Below, piece by piece: positions 38,429 through 44,009 of a DNA stretch of 44,009 bases. The notes under the pieces were generated by a model, which saw only the letters and a program-made list of their open reading frames with translations, did not search any database and was not told the origin of the DNA. The stretch is from Burkholderiales bacterium (lineage in GTDB: Bacteria; Pseudomonadota; Gammaproteobacteria; Burkholderiales; Burkholderiaceae_E): positions 1-44,009 of the forward strand of contig JADCHE010000009.1 of the NCBI GenBank assembly GCA_020248665.1, in the 5' to 3' direction. Each line of letters begins with the position of its first letter. The first letter of the stretch is position 1. Both the position numbers and the translations under genes were made by a program.

Positions 38429-39363
38429 ACGCCGACGCTCCCGCCGCGCACGAGGGCCGCGCGCTCGCCGCGCTGCGGCTGCTGCGGCCCCACCAGTGGA
38501 CGAAGAACGCGTTCGTGCTCGTCGGCGTGCTGTTCGGGCACGGCTGGGACGACCCGCTGCGGGTGCACGCCGCGCTCGTCGCATTCGCGGCGTTCTGCGC
38601 GACCGCGAGCACGATCTACGTCGTCAACGACTGGTTCGACCGCGAGCGCGATCGCCTGCATCCGACCAAGCGGCTGCGCCCGATCGCCAGCGGCCTCGTC
38701 GGCGGTCCGCTCGCCCTCGGGCTCGCGCTCGCGCTCGCCGCGCTCGCCTGGGCGCTGACGCGCGCCTCGGCACTCGCCGCGCTGCCCGAGACCGGCGGCG
38801 GCGAGCGGCTGCTCGCGGTGCTGGTGCTGTACGTCGCGATCAACCTCGCCTACTCGCTCGGCCTGAAGCGGGTGCCGATCCTCGACTGCTCGCTGATCTC
38901 GTTCGGCTTCATGCTGCGGATCCTCGCCGGCACCTGGGCGATCGGCATCGCGCCATCTCGCTGGCTGATCGTGTGCGGGCTCGCGGTCACGCTGTTCCTC
39001 GCGTTCGCCAAGCGTCGTGCCGAGCTCGCCGCGCTCGGCGAGGACGCGGGCGGCCACCGCGTGGTGCTCGATCGCTACTCGCTGCCGCTGCTCGACCAGT
39101 TTCTCGCGATCACCGGCACCGCGGTGCTGGTCACCTACAGCGTCTACACGGTCAGCGGCGAGACGGTGCTGACCCACGGCACCGACGACCTGATCTGGAC
39201 CGTGCCGGTGGTGGCCTACGGCCTGTTCCGCTACCTGTACCTGGTCTTCCAGCGCGGCGGCGGGGGCGATCCCACGCGCGACCTCGTCTCCGACCCGCAC
39301 CTGATCGCCGCGGGCGTGGCGTGGCTCGGGATCGTGCTGTGGGCGCTGGGGTCGACGGCGTGA
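38425..39363 (+). CDS. UbiA-family prenyltransferase, decaprenyl-phosphate phosphoribosyltransferase-like
   Basis: 312 aa with about eight membrane helices. LRLLRPHQWTKNAFVLVGVLF and the Asp-rich motif NDWFDRERDRLHPTKRLRP (N68, D69, D72, D76) match the UbiA branch that moves 5-phosphoribose from PRPP onto polyprenyl phosphate (the Rv3806c type). Second motif: LAFAKRRAEL followed by YSLPLLDQFLAITGT. In mycobacteria the product is epimerised to an arabinose donor by DprE1/DprE2; neither gene is here. The TTG start makes a 4-nt overlap with the GT39 gene, and no better start exists nearby. Its product could be the sugar donor for the GT39 enzyme; that is inference. Confidence 0.88.
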   Translation: MNADAPAAHEGRALAALRLLRPHQWTKNAFVLVGVLFGHGWDDPLRVHAALVAFAAFCATASTIYVVNDWFDRERDRLHPTKRLRPIASGLVGGPLALGLALALAALAWALTRASALAALPETGGGERLLAVLVLYVAINLAYSLGLKRVPILDCSLISFGFMLRILAGTWAIGIAPSRWLIVCGLAVTLFLAFAKRRAELAALGEDAGGHRVVLDRYSLPLLDQFLAITGTAVLVTYSVYTVSGETVLTHGTDDLIWTVPVVAYGLFRYLYLVFQRGGGGDPTRDLVSDPHLIAAGVAWLGIVLWALGSTA

Positions 39364-40250
39364 CGCTGCAGCAGCTGCGCATCGTGCTGGAGACGGTGCG
39401 CCGCGATTTCAGCCTGACGCAGGCGGCGCGAGCGCTCGGCACCTCGCAGCCCGCGCTGTCGCGTGCGATCCTCGAGCTCGAGGCCGAGCTCGGCGTCGAC
39501 CTGTTCCTGCGGCACGGCAAGCGGATTCTCGGGCTGACCGAGCCCGGCCGTGCCGTCGCCGACCGCGCCGAGCGCGTGATCGCCGAGATCCGGGGCATCG
39601 AGCACGCGAGCGCCGACTGGCGCGCGCGCGACGCGGGCGAGCTGCGGATCGCGACCACGCACACCCAGGCGAGGTACGTGCTGCCGCCGATCGTCGAGGC
39701 TTTCCGGCGCCGTTTCCCCGCGGTCAGGCTGTCGCTGCTGCAGGGCTCGCCGCGCCAGATCGTGCAGCTGGTCGTCGACCGGGAGGTCGACTTCGCGATC
39801 GCGACCGAGGTCGACGGCGAACGGCCCGAGCTACGGACGATCGACGGCTTCGAGTGGCAGCACGCGATCGTCGCGCCCGCCGGCCACCCGGTGCTCGATG
39901 CACCGCCGAACCTCGCGTCGCTGGCGCGCTTCCCGCTGGTCACCTACGTCGAGGAGTTCGCCGGCCGGCGTCGCATCGATCGCGCGTTCGCGCAGGCCGG
40001 CCTGCAGCCGGACGTCGTGCTCGCCGCGATCGATTCCGACGTGATCAAGACCTACGTGTCGATCGGGCTCGGCGTAGGCATCGTCGCCGAGATGGCCTGG
40101 GACGCGACACGCGACGCGCCGCTGCGCGCGGTGCCCGCCGGCTCGCTCTTCGGGATGAATCGGGTGCGCCTGGCGCTCCGCAGGGATGCGTCCCTGCGGG
40201 GCTTCGCGACGGCCTTCATCGAGCTGTTCTTGCCCGGCACGCGGCTGTGA
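39360..40250 (+). CDS. LysR-family regulator, CysB/Cbl type
   Basis: 296 aa. Winged helix-turn-helix at 1-62 (FSLTQAARALGTSQPALSRAILELEAELGVDLFLRHGKR). The effector domain starts ELRIATTHTQARYVLPPIV: T100, T102 and Q103 correspond to residues that bind sulfate in CysB, and QGSPRQIVQLV and ADFAIATE-like DFAIATE follow. This places it in the CysB/Cbl group, so a small anion or sulfur-related effector is possible. GTG start overlaps the UbiA-like stop (GTGA). It precedes a TRAP operon by 136 nt with an inverted repeat between, so it may regulate that transporter. Confidence 0.92.
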   Translation: MTLQQLRIVLETVRRDFSLTQAARALGTSQPALSRAILELEAELGVDLFLRHGKRILGLTEPGRAVADRAERVIAEIRGIEHASADWRARDAGELRIATTHTQARYVLPPIVEAFRRRFPAVRLSLLQGSPRQIVQLVVDREVDFAIATEVDGERPELRTIDGFEWQHAIVAPAGHPVLDAPPNLASLARFPLVTYVEEFAGRRRIDRAFAQAGLQPDVVLAAIDSDVIKTYVSIGLGVGIVAEMAWDATRDAPLRAVPAGSLFGMNRVRLALRRDASLRGFATAFIELFLPGTRL

Positions 40251-40304
40251 TACCGTCGCCCGGCGCCGCGAGGGGCAGGCGTCGTGCACGGCCCCCTTGC
40301 GCGA

Positions 40305-40331
40305 AATGGTTGAAGCCTAAACAATTGCATT
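40305..40331 (+). promoter_or_regulatory. Inverted repeat, possible LysR operator before dctP
   Basis: AATGGTTG (40305-40312) and CAATTGCATT (40322-40331) form an imperfect dyad around AAGCCTAAA, with a TTG-N9-CAA core. It lies 55 nt before the dctP start in an AT-rich patch. LysR-type operators are usually T-N11-A dyads. TTGAAG within it could also be a -35, but no clear -10 follows. Confidence 0.38.
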
Positions 40332-40386
40332 TTCATCGGTCTGGCCGGGGCGCTCTGCTTCGCGGCCCTCGACAGGAGACGGAGTC

Positions 40387-41400
40387 ATGCGCACGTTCAC
40401 GATCCCCGCGGCGATCCTCGGCGCCGGCCTGCTGGCGGCCGGCACGGCGTCGGCCCAGGTGGTGCTGACCGCCTCGAGCTGGCTGCCCCCGACGCACACG
40501 CTGTCGACCTCGCAGGCGAAGTGGTGCGAGGCGGTCGGTGCGGCGACCGCCAACCGGGTCCGCTGCAACATCCTGCCGAAGGCGGTGGTCGCACCTACGG
40601 CCACCTTCGACGCGGTCCGCGACGGTCTCGCCGACCTGTCGTTCAGCGTCCACGGCTACACGCCCGGCCGCTACGTGATGACGCAGATGGCCGAGCTGCC
40701 GTTCCTCGGCGACTCGTCCGAGGCGACGTCGATCGCCTACCAGCGGATGTTCGACAAGTACCTGTCGAAGTCCAACGAGATGAAGGGGCTGAAGGTGCTG
40801 GCGGTGTTCACGCACGGCCCGGGCATCGTCTTCAACACCAAGAAGCCGATCAACAGCCTCGCCGACCTGCAGGGCCTGAAGTTCCGCGTCGGCGGCGGCA
40901 TGGTCAACGAGATCGGCAAGGCGCTCGGCGCGAACGTCACGCTCAAGCCCGCTCCCGAGTCGTACGAGCTGCTGTCCTCCGGCGTGATGGATGGCACCTG
41001 GTTCCCGGCGGAGTCGGTCGAGTCGTTCAAGATCGACAAGGTCATCAAGCACAAGACGACCTTCCCGGGCGGCCTGTACAACACCAGCTTCGCGTTCGTC
41101 ATGAACGAGGGCACCTGGAACAAGATCTCGAAGGCCGACCAGGCGGCGATCGAGAAGGTGTCGGGCGAGGCGGCCGCGCGGCTGTTCGGCCGCGGCTGGG
41201 ACAGCGTGGACCGGCGCGCCAACGCGTTCATGCAGACCGCCGGTGTCACCCACACCGTCGCGAGCAAGGCCTTCGTCGACGAGATCCGTGCGAGGACCGC
41301 GCCGCTCGAGCAGAAGTGGATCGCCGACGCGAAGGCGAAGGGCCTGCCGAACGCGGAGCAGGTGCTGAAGGAGTTCCGCGCCGAGATCGCGAAGAACTGA
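40387..41400 (+). CDS. dctP: TRAP transporter periplasmic substrate-binding protein DctP
   Basis: 337 aa. Signal peptide 1-23 (MRTFTIPAAILGAGLLAAGTASA, cleavage before QVVLT). The mature protein has the DctP fold: SSWLPPTHTLSTSQAKW, FNTKKPINSLADLQGLKFRVGGG (with the conserved Arg that binds the substrate carboxylate) and GVMDGTWFPAESVESFKI. It delivers an organic acid, type unknown, to DctQM. GACAGGAGACGGAG before the ATG is a fair ribosome site. First gene of the dctPQM set. Confidence 0.94.
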   Translation: MRTFTIPAAILGAGLLAAGTASAQVVLTASSWLPPTHTLSTSQAKWCEAVGAATANRVRCNILPKAVVAPTATFDAVRDGLADLSFSVHGYTPGRYVMTQMAELPFLGDSSEATSIAYQRMFDKYLSKSNEMKGLKVLAVFTHGPGIVFNTKKPINSLADLQGLKFRVGGGMVNEIGKALGANVTLKPAPESYELLSSGVMDGTWFPAESVESFKIDKVIKHKTTFPGGLYNTSFAFVMNEGTWNKISKADQAAIEKVSGEAAARLFGRGWDSVDRRANAFMQTAGVTHTVASKAFVDEIRARTAPLEQKWIADAKAKGLPNAEQVLKEFRAEIAKN

Positions 41401-41470
41401 GCCCGGCCCCGGCGCGCGCCCCGAGGGTGTGCGCCGGTGAACGGCCGACGAGCCACCTCCTCCCGTCCGC

Positions 41471-41959
41471 GTGATCCGCACCCTCGAACGCCTGCTCGGC
41501 TGGATCGCCGGCGCCAGCCTGTTCGGCATGATGGCGCTGACCTTCGTCGACGTCCTCGGACGCAAGCTGCTGGACCACTCGATCCCGGGCAGCCTCGAGG
41601 TCACCGAGCTGCTGATGTTCGGGGTGATCTTCGCGGGGCTGCCGCTGACCTCGCTGCGCGGCGAGCACGTGCTCTTCGACCTGCTCGACCACCTGCTGCC
41701 GCAGGCGCTGCGCGCGCTCCAGGGCGCGCTGTCGAACCTGATCTGCACCGCGCTGCTGACGGGCGGCGCGTGGCTGGTGTTCGTGCGTGCGGTCCGCACC
41801 GCCGACCAGGGCGACACCACCGCGCAGCTGCAGCTGCCGATGGCGCCGTGGTACTACGCCGCCGCGGGGCTGCTGCTGCTGACCGCGCTGATGCACCTGT
41901 ACCTGGCCTTCCGGCCGCCTGCCGACGAGGCCGACGACCCGATGGCCGGCGCCGTCTGA
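41471..41959 (+). CDS. dctQ: TRAP transporter small permease DctQ
   Basis: 162 aa, GTG start. Four membrane helices (about 9-29, 46-62, 84-105, 127-147). FVDVLGRKLLDHSIPGSLEVTELLMFGVIFAGLPL contains the family's R-x(n)-GS.E.TE pattern. It binds DctM to form the sodium-driven membrane part. It follows dctP by 70 nt and precedes dctM by 12 nt. No clear ribosome site is seen. Confidence 0.88.
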   Translation: MIRTLERLLGWIAGASLFGMMALTFVDVLGRKLLDHSIPGSLEVTELLMFGVIFAGLPLTSLRGEHVLFDLLDHLLPQALRALQGALSNLICTALLTGGAWLVFVRAVRTADQGDTTAQLQLPMAPWYYAAAGLLLLTALMHLYLAFRPPADEADDPMAGAV

Positions 41960-41971
41960 GCGGGGCGCGCG

Positions 41972-43264
41972 ATGGTCGAGACCCTGCTGGGCTTCGCCGC
42001 GATGTTCGCGCTGATGACGCTGCGCGTGCCGATCGCGTTCTCGATGGCGGTCGTCGGCTTCGCGGGCCTGTGGTGGATGCGCTCGTGGAACGCCGCGGTC
42101 GCCTCGACCACCACCGAGATCCTCGACATCGCGAAGTACACGCTGTCGGTGGTGCCGCTGTTCGTGCTGATGGGCAACTTCGTGACGCGCGCCGGCATGT
42201 CGCGCGAGCTGTACACGGCGGCCTACTCGTTCATCGGCGACAAGCGCGGCGGGCTCGCGATGTCGACGGTCGCCGCGTGCGCCGGATTCGGCGCGATCTG
42301 CGGCTCGTCGATCGCGACGACCGCGACCATGGCCCGCGTCGCGATGCCCGAGATGCGCCGCTTCAACTACCGCGACTCGTTCGCGGCCGGTTCGATCGCG
42401 GCCGGTGGCACGCTGGGGATCCTGATCCCGCCGTCGGTCATCATGGTGCTCTACGCGATCATGACCGAGCAGAGCATCGGCGCGATGTTCGCCGCCGGGG
42501 TGCTGCCGGGCCTGATGGCGACGGCCTTCTACATGGTCACTGCGTGGATCGTCACCACCCGCGATCCTTCGCTCGGCCCACCCGGCGAGCGCACGCCCTG
42601 GCCGCGGCGGCTGGAGGCGATCCGGCGGATCTGGGGCGTCGCCGTGCTGTTCGCGATCGTGATGGGCGGCATGTACGGCGGCTGGTTCACGCCGACCGAG
42701 GCGGCCGGCATCGGCGCGTTCGGCGGCTTCCTGTTCGCACTGGCGCGCGGTGCGCTCACCGGGCCGGTGCTGGTCGACATCCTGGTGTCGTCGGCGCGGA
42801 CCACGGCGATGCTGTTCACGATCCTGATCGGCGCGTCGGTGTTCGCGAGCTTCGCGAACTTCACGTCGATGCCCAACGACCTGAAGACCTTCGTCGAGCA
42901 GTTCCAGATCCACCCGATCGCCGTCATCGTCGCGATCTGCTTCGTCTACGTGCTGCTGGGCACCGCGATGGAGGAGTTGTCGATGATCCTGCTGACGGTG
43001 CCGATCTTCTTCCCGCTGGTCGTGCACCTGGGCTTCGACCCGATCTGGTTCGGCGTGCTGATCGTCTGCGTCGTCGAGATCGGCATGATCAGCCCGCCGG
43101 TCGGCATGAACGTGTTCGTGCTGAGGAGCGTGCTGCCCGACGTGCCCACGAGCCAGATCTGGAGGGGCGTGATGCCGTTCCTCTTCGCCGACATCCTGCG
43201 GCTCGCGGTGCTGATCGCGTTCCCGCTCATCGCGCTCTGGCTGCCGAAGACGCTCGGGCTGTGA
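41972..43264 (+). CDS. dctM: TRAP transporter large permease DctM
   Basis: 430 aa with about twelve membrane segments. AMFALMTLRVPIAFSMAVVGFAGL, FGAICGSSIATTATMARVAMPEM (first GSS substrate hairpin) and GGTLGILIPPSVIMVLYAIMTEQSIG are typical of DctM. The C-terminal ISPPVGMNVFVLRSV is also diagnostic. Completes dctPQM. The next feature is the tRNA-Ala promoter, about 60 nt downstream; no separate terminator is seen. Confidence 0.95.
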   Translation: MVETLLGFAAMFALMTLRVPIAFSMAVVGFAGLWWMRSWNAAVASTTTEILDIAKYTLSVVPLFVLMGNFVTRAGMSRELYTAAYSFIGDKRGGLAMSTVAACAGFGAICGSSIATTATMARVAMPEMRRFNYRDSFAAGSIAAGGTLGILIPPSVIMVLYAIMTEQSIGAMFAAGVLPGLMATAFYMVTAWIVTTRDPSLGPPGERTPWPRRLEAIRRIWGVAVLFAIVMGGMYGGWFTPTEAAGIGAFGGFLFALARGALTGPVLVDILVSSARTTAMLFTILIGASVFASFANFTSMPNDLKTFVEQFQIHPIAVIVAICFVYVLLGTAMEELSMILLTVPIFFPLVVHLGFDPIWFGVLIVCVVEIGMISPPVGMNVFVLRSVLPDVPTSQIWRGVMPFLFADILRLAVLIAFPLIALWLPKTLGL

Positions 43265-43322
43265 GGCTCGGGGCGAGCTCCGGCAAGGGCTGCGGGGAAT
43301 CCGCGGTCGTGGCGTCGCCAAC

Positions 43323-43351
43323 TTGCCGACGCTGCGCTGGCGCCGTATAGT
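43323..43351 (+). promoter_or_regulatory. tRNA-Ala promoter
   Basis: TTGCCG (43323-43328), 17 nt, TATAGT (43346-43351), 14 nt before the mature tRNA 5' end. Confidence 0.75.
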
Positions 43352-43364
43352 AGAGGGCTTCGTC

Positions 43365-43440
<76 letters not shown>

Positions 43441-43445
43441 TCCAC

Positions 43446-43477
43446 AAGGGCTCGGATGATCTCCGGGCCCTTTTTTT
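43446..43477 (+). terminator. Intrinsic terminator after tRNA-Ala
   Basis: AAGGGC(T)CGGA, loop, TCCG(G)GCCCTT forms a strong stem, followed by a run of seven T. Confidence 0.9.
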
Positions 43478-43673
43478 CGCCTGCGATCCCCGCGCCACAC
43501 GGGCGTCCGGCCTCCGTGCCGCGGGGTCGGGCCCGCCAGGACGCTCGCCATCAGCCGCTTCCCGGGCCAGAGCCGTCCCCGCTCCCTGTTCAATGCCCAC
43601 CTCCCTCGCGTCCGATGGCTGACCTCGGCGGGACAATCTCGCCAAATTTTGCCATGCCGTCTAGCCTGCCGGC

Positions 43674-43871
43674 ATGAGCACGATGAACATCTCCTTGCCC
43701 GACAGCCTCAAGGCCTTCGTCGACGAGCAGGTCAGCCAACGCGGCTACGGCACCAGCAGCGAATACGTGCGCGAACTGATCCGCCGCGATCAGGACCGGC
43801 TGCAGCTGCGCAACCTGCTGCTGGCGGGCGCATCGTCGGCTCCCACGGAACCGGTGACCGAGACCAATTAG
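43674..43871 (+). CDS. parD: ParD-family antitoxin, C-terminally shortened, no toxin partner seen
   Basis: 65 aa ribbon-helix-helix protein. MNISLPDSLKAFVDEQVSQRGYGTSSEYVRELIRRDQDR is a textbook ParD (CC2985-type) N-terminus that dimerises and binds its own promoter. Family members normally run to about 80-90 residues, with a C-terminal segment that wraps the ParE toxin; here the protein stops at TEPVTETN. The remaining 138 nt show no ParE start on the plus strand. It may thus be an orphan DNA-binding remnant or the gene may end at a recombination point. A second ATG (43683) is also possible. The 43478-43673 gap before it holds no other gene I can support. Confidence 0.8.
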   Translation: MSTMNISLPDSLKAFVDEQVSQRGYGTSSEYVRELIRRDQDRLQLRNLLLAGASSAPTEPVTETN

Positions 43872-44009
43872 TCGGCCCTGAACAACCCGTGTTGTGAGTT
43901 CATCCGTGGCGAGGACAGACCTGAGTCCGGAGCGCGCGACGATCTCTGCCGCGACCTCAGGCTGCGATTCGATGGCGGATGTCGATCCCGTTGAGCGAAC
44001 CACGAGCGA

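Noticed and set aside
43872-44009. ParE toxin gene after parD
   Set aside because: No plus-strand frame shows ParE motifs or a start with a ribosome site before the window ends.
43957-44009. C-terminal end of a minus-strand gene reading ARGSLNGIDIRHRIAA then stop
   Set aside because: Only 16 residues are inside the window and I recognise no family; it could be real but cannot be supported.

Overview
The window is a high-G+C chromosomal segment of a betaproteobacterium, most likely order Burkholderiales. Two gene orders support this: gyrA-serC-pheA-hisC-tyrA, and lptF-lptG divergent from pepA-holC-(small DUF2486-like gene)-valS. The AlkB, CysB-like, TTT and TRAP-transporter families also fit. 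Nearly all sequence is coding. Genes are packed so tightly that ten neighbouring pairs share a 4-nt start/stop overlap (ATGA, GTGA or TTGA).

Layout. 1-1.9 kb (minus): 5' end of an OmpA-like, proline-rich lipoprotein gene and an amidohydrolase. 1.9-8.8 kb (plus): gyrA followed by serine and aromatic amino acid genes (serC, pheA, hisC, tyrA); the usual aroA-cmk-rpsA continuation is absent. 8.8-14.3 kb (minus): HAD dehalogenase, gamma-glutamyltransferase-like protein, TraB/GumN-like protein, alpha/beta hydrolase, hydroxyisobutyrate-dehydrogenase-like enzyme and a DUF1499 protein. A 10-bp tandem repeat separates this group from a divergent OtnC-like aldolase. 15.1-15.5 kb: a frameshifted dps remnant. 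15.5-21.4 kb (minus): a carboxylate uptake module made of a CaiB-type CoA transferase, a broken sensor kinase, an intact response regulator, tctB and tctA, with no tctC. 21.5-27.6 kb (plus): alaS overlapping an MFS transporter, then a canonical alkane hydroxylase (alkB) and a small MscS channel.

28-33.8 kb: tusA-like gene, then valS, a small DUF2486-like gene, holC and pepA on minus. 34-36.7 kb (plus): lptF, lptG and cbiX. 36.7 kb: a strong candidate small RNA with an exposed GGAGG-rich tract and a perfect intrinsic terminator. 36.8-40.3 kb (plus): GT39-family glycosyltransferase, UbiA-family decaprenyl-phosphate phosphoribosyltransferase-like enzyme and a CysB-type LysR regulator, each overlapping the next by 4 nt. 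40.4-43.3 kb (plus): a complete TRAP transporter (dctP, dctQ, dctM). 43.4 kb: tRNA-Ala(CGC) with a clear promoter and terminator, followed by a shortened orphan ParD antitoxin.

The most notable items are the candidate sRNA, the sensor kinase gene broken at two places beside an intact regulator, dps decay, Gln at GyrA position 83, and the clipped antitoxin next to the tRNA. I see no insertion sequence, CRISPR array, rRNA operon or replication origin. All identifications come from motif recognition; no database search was run.
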